A DNA stretch of 64,000 nt from contig JABJCP010000033.1 of the NCBI GenBank assembly GCA_018668595.1, positions 33,955 to 97,954 on the forward strand. The letters run 5' to 3'. Made by a program: the position numbers and the translations under genes. Position 1 is the stretch's first letter; each line of letters begins with the position of its first letter. Positions 33,408 through 43,034 of this stretch are shown in pieces. This DNA is from Candidatus Woesearchaeota archaeon (GTDB taxonomy: Archaea; Nanobdellota; Nanobdellia; Woesearchaeales; UBA11576). Under the pieces are notes generated by a model. That model had not been told where the DNA came from, made no database searches, and worked only from the letters and a program-made list of their open reading frames with translations.

Positions 33408-34697
33408 TTAAACTTTTTTAATTGGTTCTATTTTTTCTTTACCAAACATAAACGGTCTAAGTGGCTCAGGAATTGTTATTGTTCCATCTGCATTTTGAAA
33501 GTTTTCCAAAACTGCAACTAATGCTCGAGATGTTGCAACAGCAGTATTATTCAATGTATGCAACAATTTTTTGTCACCACCTTCTTTACCACATTTAATA
33601 TTTAGTCGACGTGCTTGGTAATCTGTACAGTTGGAATTAGATCCTACTTCTCTATATTTTTCTTGTCTTGGCATCCACGCTTCTAAATCATATTTTTTTG
33701 CTGCAACTATACCTATATCTCCTGTACAAATATTTACAACTCTAAATGGAATCCCTAATGCAATATAAATGTCTTCAGAATTTTTTTGAAGCTCCTCGTG
33801 AAAGTCCCAACTGTCTTCAGGTTTGCAAAAAATAAACTGTTCAACTTTATTAAATTGATGAGTTCTAAATACTCCTTTTTCATCAACTCCTCGAGTTCCA
33901 ACTTCTTTTCTAAAACACATAGAGTATCCTACAAATTTTAAAGGTAGTAAATCCTCGTCGATAGTCTCATTCATAAATTGCGCTGCTAATGGATGTTCTG
34001 CAGTTGCAATCATATAATGATCTTCACCCTCTATTTTATACATCACATTTTCAAAGTCTGCAAGATCTGTCACTCCTTCATATGCATCTCGTCGCATCAT
34101 CAGCGGCGGTTCAACATAAGTATAACCTCGTTTGACAAGTAGCTCTACTGAAAATCTTATTATTGCCTGATTAAGCATTGCTAAATCTCCTTTCAAAAAA
34201 TAAAATCCTTTTCCAGCAATTTTTCTACTTCTTTCAAAATCTGCAATTCCAAGTTCTTCTGCAATTTCTGCATGTGACTTAAGATCAAAATCAAACTTAG
34301 GCACTTCACCAACTTTTTTTAATTCGACATTCTCTAAATCATCTGCACCATAAGGAACTGTTTCATGCAAGAGATTTGGAATTCTCATAAGCAACCAATC
34401 AACTCGTTCTTTTAATTTATCAACATCTTCCTCTAGTTGATTAATCTGCCCTGGAAGTTGTTTTGCTTTTTCCATAACTTCAGTTGCATCTTTGCCTTCT
34501 TTTTTTAACATTGAAATTTGTTTATTTATTTCATTTTTTTCTTTTTTTAGATTCTGTAAATCGAATTGTTTTTTTCTCCATTCTTCATCTTTTTGCTTTA
34601 CTTCATCAACCAGTTCTAAGTACTCAGGAGTTTTTCGCCTTTCAAGATTTGCTTTTACATCTTCTAAATTTTCTCTTATTAGTTTTATATTAAACAT
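33408..34697 (-). CDS. serS: seryl-tRNA synthetase
   Basis: 429 aa from the ATG at 34697, with SD CGAGGTG 6 nt upstream. An N-terminal antiparallel coiled coil (about 25-105) grips the long variable arm of tRNA-Ser. Motif 2 is FRKEVGTRGVDEKGVFRTHQF (shown in part as FRKEVGTRG and GVFRTHQFNKVEQF). Motif 3 is LNNTAVATSRALVAVLENFQ. It is the common bacterial/archaeal type, not the rare methanogen type. Its likely substrate, tRNA-Ser(GCT), is at 47063-47188. Confidence 0.97.
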   Translation of the reverse strand: MFNIKLIRENLEDVKANLERRKTPEYLELVDEVKQKDEEWRKKQFDLQNLKKEKNEINKQISMLKKEGKDATEVMEKAKQLPGQINQLEEDVDKLKERVDWLLMRIPNLLHETVPYGADDLENVELKKVGEVPKFDFDLKSHAEIAEELGIADFERSRKIAGKGFYFLKGDLAMLNQAIIRFSVELLVKRGYTYVEPPLMMRRDAYEGVTDLADFENVMYKIEGEDHYMIATAEHPLAAQFMNETIDEDLLPLKFVGYSMCFRKEVGTRGVDEKGVFRTHQFNKVEQFIFCKPEDSWDFHEELQKNSEDIYIALGIPFRVVNICTGDIGIVAAKKYDLEAWMPRQEKYREVGSNSNCTDYQARRLNIKCGKEGGDKKLLHTLNNTAVATSRALVAVLENFQNADGTITIPEPLRPFMFGKEKIEPIKKV

Positions 34698-35188
34698 TAT
34701 TCGCACCTCGAATATTAATTATTAATTATTAGGAATGAAATCAAGATATAAATCAAGATATTCCTTCTTTATTTCCTTATTATTTATATAATTTTGCTGA
34801 AAACAACATCCGCACAGCAGTTAATCTATTTATTTAATTCATGAATAGCACCTCCAATCAGTTTATTAGAAATTAAAAACAAAGAACATAGAGCTCAATA
34901 GAATCTAATAATAGAATCTAATAAATTATATCAACACAATATCAACAATGAGATGCCTTACAGCGAACTCGAACTAGAACTAAAATCAGAATTAAAATTA
35001 AGCAAACCTAAATCTAAACAGCATATCAAAATAAATTGGTTCAAATTGTCAAAATAATCATTGATTTTCATAATAAAAATATAGCACTCAATCATATATA
35101 AATGTTACGTTTTTACCACTGAATAATGGTTAAAAAGCGAAAAATTTATAAATGATTAAAGCACTTGAAACTATGTTGAGGTAAAATT
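34698..35188. other. 491-bp intergenic region between divergent genes
   Basis: Very AT-rich with no convincing gene. On the minus strand a perfect SD (TTGGAGGTG, near 34850) is followed by only ATG-AAT-TAA, which may be a decayed gene start or minimal leader. A 13-bp motif, ATAGAATCTAATA, is duplicated near 34896-34925. Two TATA-like boxes (CATATATAAAT near 35093 and AATTTATAAAT near 35142) precede the 127-aa gene. Confidence 0.5.
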
Positions 35189-35572
35189 ATGAAGTTAATA
35201 ACATCCAAACCACACAGCAATACAAAAATAACAGAAAGATTGTCAGTAATGGAATTTATTGGAAAATTAATAGTAGATTCTTGCACAATCAGAGAACTAT
35301 GTGAAGATGACTATGCTCTTGAAGATTTAGAAGCAGTAATTGAAATGCATCGCTTACACACTGGTTATGAAAATAAACTTGGGAAAAAACCTCATTATGT
35401 GCTTGAAACAATTTCGGGCGATCCAGTTACAAAAGCAAGAGTAATAAAAATAATGGAAAAACAAAATTCGAATAGAGCCGAAGCATTACTAAGATTAGCA
35501 GAAAATGAATCATACGCTACAATGATTGAAAAAACATATTTAGAACATGTAAAACCTTTACTATCTCATTAA
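35189..35572 (+). CDS. uncharacterised helical protein
   Basis: 127 aa, not recognised. SD GAGGT lies 8 nt before the ATG. Almost all helical, acidic in the middle (IRELCEDDYALEDLEAVIEM) and with LRLAENESYATMIEKTYLEH at the end. Promoter TATA at about 35142. It is followed by a poly-A-rich 88-nt gap and the methyltransferase; co-transcription is possible. Confidence 0.7.
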   Translation: MKLITSKPHSNTKITERLSVMEFIGKLIVDSCTIRELCEDDYALEDLEAVIEMHRLHTGYENKLGKKPHYVLETISGDPVTKARVIKIMEKQNSNRAEALLRLAENESYATMIEKTYLEHVKPLLSH

Positions 35573-35660
35573 TTAATAAAAACTTAAAATGCTAAAAAAA
35601 ATAATAAACAAAAAAACAAAAAAAAACAAAAAAAAACAAAAAAAATAGAGGAACAATAAA

Positions 35661-36692
35661 ATGATAATGAAATTTACAGATGATCTTTCTGAAATGATAG
35701 TTCATGCACAAGGCAATGAACTTGCTCAACTATTTGCTCACGATACAACAGATTCGGGCGAGCGAACATATACTCAACCAGATAGTAAAACAATGCATGT
35801 TATAACTTTTAAAAATCCAGTTCTTGTTACAGATAATTACAAAATTAATTTACTAACTCCTGAGCATTCAAAAGAAACTAGAGACCAACATGTATTTGTT
35901 CCAAATATTAATGGAATTTCAATGGATCCACCACATTCAGTTCTTCGAGATGTAGTTCACAAATTGTTTGAGTCTCCAAAAAAAACAACAATTTATGGAA
36001 ATACACAATTAGAATTTGAGCAAGGAAAATTTAACAGTGTTTGGGGCCCATCAATTGACACATTACTTTTTTGCAATGCTATAAGAACAGAAAATATAAA
36101 AGGAAATTTAGACCACGTCAAACGTGCAATTGAAATTGGTCCCGGTTCAGGATTTATTTCAAAATATCTTCTTAACAACTTGCCAAATCTTGAGGAAATG
36201 ACTTTAATTGATTTAAATGAAGAGTCAACTAATTGCGCAAGAGAATCCATTGATGATCCAAGAACAATTTTTGAAGTTGGAGATGGACTTAAATATTTAG
36301 AAAAAAGAAAATTTGATCTTATTGTCTGCAATCCACCCTACATTCCCCGAATGGATAGCAGCGACGATAATCCTTATGAAGGAATACGAGTTCTTGAATA
36401 TTTAATTCGAAATACAACAACCCATACAACACCCGGAGGAATAATTTTAACTAATGTTTCTAGTCTTTGTGAAGATTATGCGCGTGAAGCAATACAACAA
36501 ACAAAAGCATATCAAAAAATAACTGCAGAATATATTAAAAGTCTTGATGTTCCACTGAAAGTTTTCAATGTTGCATTTAACAAAAAATGGACTGAATATC
36601 TTAAAGACAAACATCACTTAATAGACAGATACAAAAATGGACATAGTTTTTGGCAAACAATTAATATTGCTAAGATTCAAAATTGCGAATAA
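35661..36692 (+). CDS. HemK/PrmC-like SAM methyltransferase
   Basis: 343 aa. IEIGPGSGFISKYLL is the SAM-binding motif I, LIDLNEES the acidic loop, and IVCNPPYIPRM the NPPY motif of amino-methyltransferases acting on Gln, Asn or exocyclic amines. The first 150 residues are an extra N-terminal domain of unknown fold, longer than in the archaeal PrmC/HemK2 subunit. The target is therefore uncertain. GAGGAACAATAAA precedes the ATG. The next gene starts 3 nt after its stop. Confidence 0.85.
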   Translation: MIMKFTDDLSEMIVHAQGNELAQLFAHDTTDSGERTYTQPDSKTMHVITFKNPVLVTDNYKINLLTPEHSKETRDQHVFVPNINGISMDPPHSVLRDVVHKLFESPKKTTIYGNTQLEFEQGKFNSVWGPSIDTLLFCNAIRTENIKGNLDHVKRAIEIGPGSGFISKYLLNNLPNLEEMTLIDLNEESTNCARESIDDPRTIFEVGDGLKYLEKRKFDLIVCNPPYIPRMDSSDDNPYEGIRVLEYLIRNTTTHTTPGGIILTNVSSLCEDYAREAIQQTKAYQKITAEYIKSLDVPLKVFNVAFNKKWTEYLKDKHHLIDRYKNGHSFWQTINIAKIQNCE

Positions 36693-36694
36693 AA

Positions 36695-37174
36695 ATGAAA
36701 TATGAAAAAACAGATAATTATTCTATCAAAATCATTCCAGAAAATGAGGAAAAAATAGAAGACATTCTTTTAGAACTTGCTGCAACATCATATGAAACCG
36801 CAGTTCCAAGAATGCATACTAAAAAACACATGGAAAAACTAAAAAGACCTTCAAGTTATTTTTCTCAATACATTACAAAAAATGTGTTTGGTCAAGAACA
36901 ACTAGTTATGGACTACATAGACGATAGAGATTGTAGAACAATTGTTTCCAAACAAATTGATGGAAATTGGTATTTAAATTGTTACTCTTTTGAACAAAGA
37001 GGATTAGATAGTGATGAATTTTTTGAAAAAATAAATTCAAAAGACGATAAAATAAAATTACATAACTCGATAGAATTATTAGATGATGTTGTAAAAAGAA
37101 TAGAAGAAAAATATAAAAACCATAGAAAAGAGAAAAAGAAAAAATTTACACTTATCGATGGAGAAAAAAATTAG
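36695..37174 (+). CDS. uncharacterised protein coupled to methyltransferase
   Basis: 159 aa from the ATG at 36695, directly after the stop codon of the methyltransferase, so translation is coupled. Mixed alpha/beta with aromatic SYFSQYITKNVFGQEQLVMDY and a strongly basic end (YKNHRKEKKKKFT). No family recognised. It may be a partner or a substrate-recognition subunit of the methyltransferase. Confidence 0.7.
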   Translation: MKYEKTDNYSIKIIPENEEKIEDILLELAATSYETAVPRMHTKKHMEKLKRPSSYFSQYITKNVFGQEQLVMDYIDDRDCRTIVSKQIDGNWYLNCYSFEQRGLDSDEFFEKINSKDDKIKLHNSIELLDDVVKRIEEKYKNHRKEKKKKFTLIDGEKN

Positions 37175-37226
37175 CCATAAAAAAAAATAAAAAAAAATAA
37201 ATGATAAGTAATAAGCAATATAATGC

Positions 37227-39128
37227 TCAAACAAACATTCTTATTTCATCACCTTCGTCGATATGAACCAATAAAGTTTTACCAATTTTATTATCTTTCT
37301 TTAATTTAATGATTGCTTTTTTACTTACTCTTGCTTCCATTAAAAATTCTCCCTCGATATAAATATCAACTGATTCATTCGCATATTCTGGATCTACTAA
37401 AAATTGTATAGACTTTTTACTAATCTCTACGTCAAAGCCTATTTCAGTTCCAGTTTCTTCACTAACATCGCGGTTTCGAGTAGAACCTTCAGAATCATCA
37501 GCTGTAATTGCTTGAACATCTATTTTTAGTCCTAACTCTTTTTCTAGTTTTATAACATTTTTTCCTTGTTTTCCAATAACATTAGAAATTTCTTTTTCAG
37601 GAACTTTAACAATACAACTATGTTCAGATTTCATTTCGACAATAACACGAGAAGCATATCTTTGTGTTGCTTTTTCTATTTCTTTTGCAGCAAGTTTTTT
37701 TGCTGGTGAAACAGAATTTGAAGACGCTTCCTCAGATACTGGAACTACAACTGTTTCTTCCCCATAACTATAAAGTTCGAACTCAAGTTTTCCTGTTAAA
37801 AAATCTGAAACACAAACTACAGGTCGTGCAAGATCTGCTTCAACCATTCCACTAGGAACTTTTACTTTCATCTCAACTTCAAATATTTTCCCAATTTCTC
37901 CATTTTTTATAAAAACTACAGTATCAATTACTTGAGGAATTACTCCAAGTTCTAGTCGTCCAATAAATCTTTGAATAGCATCTATTGCATTTGTTGCATG
38001 AACTATTCCAACCATCCCTACTCCTGAAAGTCGCAAATCTGCAAATAAAGAAAAATCATTAGTGTTTCTCATTTCATCAAAAATAGTATAATCAGGTCTA
38101 CAAAGTAATAATACATCATGCACTTCTTCAGGAGTTCCATGACTTATAGCATATTGAGTTATGTTGTCTGCCAATATTAAATCTCGAGGAGCTTCTACTG
38201 TTTTTACTATTTTATTTTTACTTGCATAAAAATCAGATAATGCTTGTGCAAATGTAGATTTTCCTTGACCTGGTGCTCCTGCAATAAGCATTCCTTCTGC
38301 TTGTTGTTCAATTCGCTCCAGTACTTTAGAAGGTAATTCATAATCGTCCAAACTTAATCTTTTTACAGGTCGAACAGCAGTTATTTCCCATCCGTCTGAA
38401 AAAGGAGGTTTTGTAATCACAATCCTAAATAATCCTAATTGAGAAATTATACTACCTGGCCGTTCTATTTCTATAAAAGAGTCAATTCTTTTTCCAGCTT
38501 CTTCTATTATTTCATCACTAATGTCTTTAATTTCTTTACGAGTTAATTTTTTGTCTCGCACGCAAACAAATTCCCATTCTCCAGGTCTTCCTTTTTTTGC
38601 AAAGGGTTCTACATTTTCTCGAAGGTGAACACTCATAGTCATTTCATCAAAAAATGATTCTAACATAAGTTTTTTTTCTTGGTTCAAATCTTTTTTAAAA
38701 TAAATACAATTTATTCCTTTTGCTTCTGCAACTTTTGCTTGAATTTTATCAGAAGTTAGTAAACACGCACTATTTTCCCATGCTAATTCTCTTATTAAAT
38801 AATCCATACTACCTAATTTTGCTTCTTTTGCATCTTTACTATTGCGCAAAATAGGTCTTTGTCCCAAAACTTCAAATTCAAATCCTAAGTCTTTACTTAA
38901 CTCATTAATTTCTTTAACTTCCTCTAATCCTAAGACACCAATTGTTTTATCTTGATTTGCTTGATTTTCAAGTTCTGCAAGAACTGCTTCATGAATTAAT
39001 ATTTTTTTGATAACAAGTTCTTTTGATTTTAATTTTGTTGATAAAATACCATCAATTATTATGCTAGTATCTGGAACTATTATTTCAATTGTCTCAGTAG
39101 TATCTTTTTTTGTCATTTTTTTTGTCAT
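37227..39128 (-). CDS. PIN-domain ATPase with KH domain (COG1855)
   Basis: 633 aa, a conserved archaeal architecture. A PIN nuclease-like domain (about 15-150: IVPDTSIIIDG, LLTSDKIQAKVAE) is followed by a PilT/VirB11-like ATPase. Walker A is GAPGQGKST near 284-292, then IFDEMRNTNDF and GIVHATNAIDAIQRF. A KH domain (VIGKQGKNVIKLEKELG) and a short beta-rich C terminus follow. Probably an RNA-processing motor. The ATG overlaps the upstream stop (TAATG), with SD GGAGG, so it is coupled to the Cys-rich lipoprotein gene. Confidence 0.93.
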   Translation of the reverse strand: MTKKMTKKDTTETIEIIVPDTSIIIDGILSTKLKSKELVIKKILIHEAVLAELENQANQDKTIGVLGLEEVKEINELSKDLGFEFEVLGQRPILRNSKDAKEAKLGSMDYLIRELAWENSACLLTSDKIQAKVAEAKGINCIYFKKDLNQEKKLMLESFFDEMTMSVHLRENVEPFAKKGRPGEWEFVCVRDKKLTRKEIKDISDEIIEEAGKRIDSFIEIERPGSIISQLGLFRIVITKPPFSDGWEITAVRPVKRLSLDDYELPSKVLERIEQQAEGMLIAGAPGQGKSTFAQALSDFYASKNKIVKTVEAPRDLILADNITQYAISHGTPEEVHDVLLLCRPDYTIFDEMRNTNDFSLFADLRLSGVGMVGIVHATNAIDAIQRFIGRLELGVIPQVIDTVVFIKNGEIGKIFEVEMKVKVPSGMVEADLARPVVCVSDFLTGKLEFELYSYGEETVVVPVSEEASSNSVSPAKKLAAKEIEKATQRYASRVIVEMKSEHSCIVKVPEKEISNVIGKQGKNVIKLEKELGLKIDVQAITADDSEGSTRNRDVSEETGTEIGFDVEISKKSIQFLVDPEYANESVDIYIEGEFLMEARVSKKAIIKLKKDNKIGKTLLVHIDEGDEIRMFV

Positions 39129-39634
39129 TATTGAGGTCCTCCTATTTGATTAGTTGAATCATCTAAACTTAACTCATCCAAACTCTTTTTTTCTTCTAAA
39201 CATGATGTAAAATCAAGATTCTTGTTCCAATCACACACCCCATCAACACATCCGCAAGTTGTTATTTTATAGCAAACATATTCTGGTTTCATCTCACAAG
39301 TAGATATTAATAAATCTTTTTCGCCAGATTCAGTAGTCTGTTTTGCAGTACATAATTGACCACTGCACCCTCCAACAATACAATCATCGTCGGATGAACA
39401 AGCATATAATTCTTCTAGATTTACTTCGTCTGAATTTTTTAATAATTCATCTGAGTTTAATTTATCTGAATTTTTATCTGAATTTAATGAATCTTTCATA
39501 TTATTTGTATCAGTTAAGCAATCTTTTTTATTAGAATCACAATCAATATTTTGATCACAACCCATCATAAATAAACCTATAAAAATAACAACTGCTACGA
39601 AAAGAAATGTGCAAAAATGATTAATTGATTTCAT
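39128..39634 (-). CDS. cysteine-rich lipoprotein-like protein
   Basis: 168 aa from the ATG at 39634, SD AAGGTGA. A signal segment (FLFVAVVIFIGLFMMGC) ends in a lipobox cysteine. A low-complexity Ser/Asp/Asn linker follows. A compact cysteine-rich unit (ACSSDDDCIVGGCSGQLC ... CEMKPEYVCYKITTCGCVDGVC) resembles the eight-cysteine domain found in DPANN and bacterial secreted proteins. Function unknown. The gene sits between a transglutaminase-like gene and the COG1855 gene. Confidence 0.78.
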   Translation of the reverse strand: MKSINHFCTFLFVAVVIFIGLFMMGCDQNIDCDSNKKDCLTDTNNMKDSLNSDKNSDKLNSDELLKNSDEVNLEELYACSSDDDCIVGGCSGQLCTAKQTTESGEKDLLISTCEMKPEYVCYKITTCGCVDGVCDWNKNLDFTSCLEEKKSLDELSLDDSTNQIGGPQ

Positions 39635-39644
39635 AAAGTTCACC

Positions 39645-41693
39645 TTAACCTAACCAGTTTTTTATGACAAGATCTAATTTTACAAATAAGCGTTTAGTTT
39701 TTTGCCAAAAAGTTAATTCATTTAACTTAACTGAAAATGTTTCCTGTTCTGAATAATTGTTCCCATTAAAATCTTCATAATTAATAGTAATACTAAACTC
39801 ATTTTGATCATCTGTTAAATCCTGGCTATTTAAATTAATTACATATTTTTTAGATTGCTCTAATTCAACTTCAGTTATTTCTTGTATTAATCCAGCAGCA
39901 TCTAACAGCACTTGCACAGTTTGTGGTTTTGATTTACTTTCTTTAACCAATATAAATTTTATTTGATAAGGTAATTCATAGTCTATTTCCGACTGAAATT
40001 CAATTTCATCTATAAAAAGATGGGGCGTGTCTAAAACATTAATATCAAAAATTAAAGATTTCTCAAGATCGTCATCTTCTACATGGAGCACTAACTTGTT
40101 CAATCCAACTTTTAACTTAGGAATTTTAAATGTAAAAACTTTTTCTTGATTAATTTTTAAACCAGCATATTTACAATCTTTACCTAAACAAGCTTTAAGT
40201 TCTTGAAAATTTACATTTCCTGAATTTTTTAAGCTACAAGAAACATTAGGTTCGTCATATTCATAATATGTTTCTTTATCTGCAACACAATTAACTTTGA
40301 TTTCTTTATTGAATTTTTTATCTGTAAAACTCTGCGCATCTATTATTTCATTTAATTCCGCATAAGAAAACAAAGTTTCTTCAAAAGATGCCATAAAACT
40401 AGAACTTGCTTTAGCACCTCTAAGAGTTTTGATTTGTATTGGAAATGAATACACATAGCCCTTATCTAAAGTAGGATCAACTCTAAATATCCAATATACG
40501 GATTTTATTTCTTGGGGTTTTAGTGCAACTATTTTAGTATAATCCGCCTCTGCTAATCCTTGAAGTTCTGTTGTTTTAGAAATCATCACAGTAGCAGATA
40601 AATAACTATTCAAAAGATTAGATACTTTTGCTTCAATTAAATTATACGAACCAATCCCTACATGATTTGCAAGAAGTTGTATATCAATTTCAACATAATG
40701 AGGTTTTGATCCAACATAGTTTATAAGATCACTTTGCACATTTAATTTCCTTGCAGTTGCTTCAACACCTCTCCCTTTCCACGCATAAAGTGTTGCAGGT
40801 TCGTCACTATCTACACTATCTTTTAATTTTATGTGTGTAGGATCTAAAAAACCATATTCTCCATAAGTTACATCAAAATCTACCCAACCAGTTCCTGGAA
40901 AATACACTTCAGACCAACCATGCGCACCCCAACTATCAGGAAATCTTGGATCATCAGTATAGCTCACACCACTTACAAATTTTGCAGGAACACCAACTGA
41001 ACGAAGCATAGCAACAAATAAACTTGTGAGTTCATCGCAAACACCATATTTATTTTCTAAAACCCAACTTGCAGGCTGACTTACTTCTGCAGTTAATGTA
41101 CTCAAATCATATTCAACTTCATCTCGCACCCAATCCGCTATTTTATGAACTAACAAAAATAAGTCATCTTCTCCTTCTGCAAGACTTGCTGCTTGAAAAA
41201 TTATATCCGGATCATCAGAATCAATATGTTCTGAACTTGCCAAGTATTTTTGCACATCATCAGGAATAAAATTTTGATTTATTGGAAATGCTACCTTAAC
41301 AGGAATAAGTTTGAAATCATTAATTGATTTTACTCGACTATTAACTTCGAAATTAAAACTATCTAAATCAGGTTCATCCCAATAAAAATAAATATCTGAA
41401 TCATCGCTCTCGCCAAGCTCTCCAAAACTTGGACTAATTTCTAATGTTTGAACTTTTTGTTTCCAAGTATCTCTAGGATAAAAACTCAAGTTAGTAGTTA
41501 GATAAGATAATGCCCAATTAGAACTTGTTTTATCTAAGTCTAATCCTGAATTAATATCTACATCAACTACAACATACTCGCTATTGTACAGCTCAGTCAT
41601 GTTAACACCTAGAACAGATCCAGACATTAGAAAAATTAAACACAAAAGAGCTAATGAACAAATAGCTAATTTAAACTGATTAATACTCCCCAT
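39645..41693 (-). CDS. secreted transglutaminase-like protein
   Basis: 682 aa. Signal peptide (LAICSLALLCLIFLMSGSVLG). The transglutaminase-like core is near 195-275: YGVCDELTSLFVAMLRSVGVPAKFVSG (Cys in GVCDE), GAHGWSEVYFPGTGWVDFD (His and Asp), completing the Cys-His-Asp triad. Several beta-sandwich segments follow (to about 650), probably CARDB-like, ending in a basic tail. It is predicted to be exported and may act as a protease or cross-linker on the cell surface; that role is inferred. Downstream genes are closely spaced. Confidence 0.88.
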   Translation of the reverse strand: MGSINQFKLAICSLALLCLIFLMSGSVLGVNMTELYNSEYVVVDVDINSGLDLDKTSSNWALSYLTTNLSFYPRDTWKQKVQTLEISPSFGELGESDDSDIYFYWDEPDLDSFNFEVNSRVKSINDFKLIPVKVAFPINQNFIPDDVQKYLASSEHIDSDDPDIIFQAASLAEGEDDLFLLVHKIADWVRDEVEYDLSTLTAEVSQPASWVLENKYGVCDELTSLFVAMLRSVGVPAKFVSGVSYTDDPRFPDSWGAHGWSEVYFPGTGWVDFDVTYGEYGFLDPTHIKLKDSVDSDEPATLYAWKGRGVEATARKLNVQSDLINYVGSKPHYVEIDIQLLANHVGIGSYNLIEAKVSNLLNSYLSATVMISKTTELQGLAEADYTKIVALKPQEIKSVYWIFRVDPTLDKGYVYSFPIQIKTLRGAKASSSFMASFEETLFSYAELNEIIDAQSFTDKKFNKEIKVNCVADKETYYEYDEPNVSCSLKNSGNVNFQELKACLGKDCKYAGLKINQEKVFTFKIPKLKVGLNKLVLHVEDDDLEKSLIFDINVLDTPHLFIDEIEFQSEIDYELPYQIKFILVKESKSKPQTVQVLLDAAGLIQEITEVELEQSKKYVINLNSQDLTDDQNEFSITINYEDFNGNNYSEQETFSVKLNELTFWQKTKRLFVKLDLVIKNWLG

Positions 41694-41863
41694 ATAATAT
41701 AAAAATAAATTAGAATTTATAAAATTATGGTAGAAATGTAGATACTTAGTAAAATAACCAAAAATAACCTAAATTAACATAAAATAACATAAAATAACAT
41801 AATGGCAATATAACAAGAAAATAAAAAAAGAATTGAATAATTAATCAAAAAAAATACAAACAA

Positions 41864-42796
41864 TTAATCTTCATTCAAATACTTCTTCGCCAACTCAACC
41901 TCATACTTACTACCAATATAAATTGGACTTCGTTCATCTAATTTTGTAGGAACCTTATCAAGGATATTAACCAATCCATCTGTTGCTGCACCACCTGCAT
42001 TTTCTACAATAAATGAAAATGGTTGCAATTCCATTAACAGTCTAAGTTTACCATCAGGAACTTCATTAAGAGCAGGATATGAAAATAACCCCCCTCTTTT
42101 CAAAATTAACTGATTTACATCTGCAACCAATGCCCCACTATACCTTAACTTGTAACCTTGTTCTTCTAAATCTTCAATAAAATTTTTGTGATTATCACCC
42201 CAGTCTTTTCTAAGTCCTCCTGGAGAATATAAATTTCCTTTTTCTTTCATAACAATATTTTCTTGTTTTAGTATCCAGTTCCCTGCAACGTCTAAAATAA
42301 ATTCATGAACTCCATTTCCTGCAGAATATATCATTGTTGTACCCGGACCATAAAGAAAAAACATTGATGCAACAAGATTCTCTCGTCCAGATTTCCCAGA
42401 AAGAATCTTTCCTTTATGAACTGCAACAATAGTTCCTATTGATAAATTAACATCTACTAGTGAACTTCCATCAAGCGGATCGACAGTTACAGAATATTTT
42501 CTTTCAAGATCTCCATTACCTGAGTCAAAATGTATTATTTCATCTTGTTCTTCAGAGGCGAATTGATCTATTCCAAAACTGGTTTCATCACTTAATCTTT
42601 CAAGAATAATTTTATCTGCTAAACGGTCAATTTTTAATTGAGTTTCCCCAAACAAATTTTGAGATCCTGCAGAACCCCTATTAAATTTTTTAACTTCAAG
42701 AGCAATATATCTTACACTTTTTGCAATATTACTCATAACTCGTCTTAAATCATTTTCAACACCATTTGTCGATAAATGTGTTCTCAAATAGGTCAT
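41864..42796 (-). CDS. fbp: fructose-1,6-bisphosphatase class I
   Basis: 310 aa. TVDPLDGSSLVDVNLSIGTI is the metal-binding core. ASEEQDE holds upstream acidic ligands, RYSGALVADVNQLI and YPALNEVPDGKLRLLMEL line the substrate site. SD GAGGTG precedes the ATG. It removes the 1-phosphate of fructose 1,6-bisphosphate in gluconeogenesis. Class I enzymes are uncommon in archaea, where FBP aldolase/phosphatase usually does this job, so acquisition from bacteria is possible. Confidence 0.95.
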   Translation of the reverse strand: MTYLRTHLSTNGVENDLRRVMSNIAKSVRYIALEVKKFNRGSAGSQNLFGETQLKIDRLADKIILERLSDETSFGIDQFASEEQDEIIHFDSGNGDLERKYSVTVDPLDGSSLVDVNLSIGTIVAVHKGKILSGKSGRENLVASMFFLYGPGTTMIYSAGNGVHEFILDVAGNWILKQENIVMKEKGNLYSPGGLRKDWGDNHKNFIEDLEEQGYKLRYSGALVADVNQLILKRGGLFSYPALNEVPDGKLRLLMELQPFSFIVENAGGAATDGLVNILDKVPTKLDERSPIYIGSKYEVELAKKYLNED

Positions 42797-43034
42797 TGTT
42801 TATCACCTCAACTACATTTTAGCATATCAATTTAAACACATCAATATAAATCTAATTAATGCAAAATTAAGAATAATGAAATAATATATAACATTTATTC
42901 ACCACCTTCTCAGACAACACAAATTTATATATTTTCTAATAATGCAATTTATAGTAGATATAATTGTTAATCATGATAAAATAAAAAATTGAAAACATGA
43001 ACAAAAAAAAAAATAAATTTGAAGGTGATATTTA

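Noticed and set aside
34952..35056. 34-aa frame (MPYSELELELKSEL...) in the serS intergenic region
   Set aside because: No SD or TATA at a proper distance and no supporting neighbour; amphipathic repeat may be chance.
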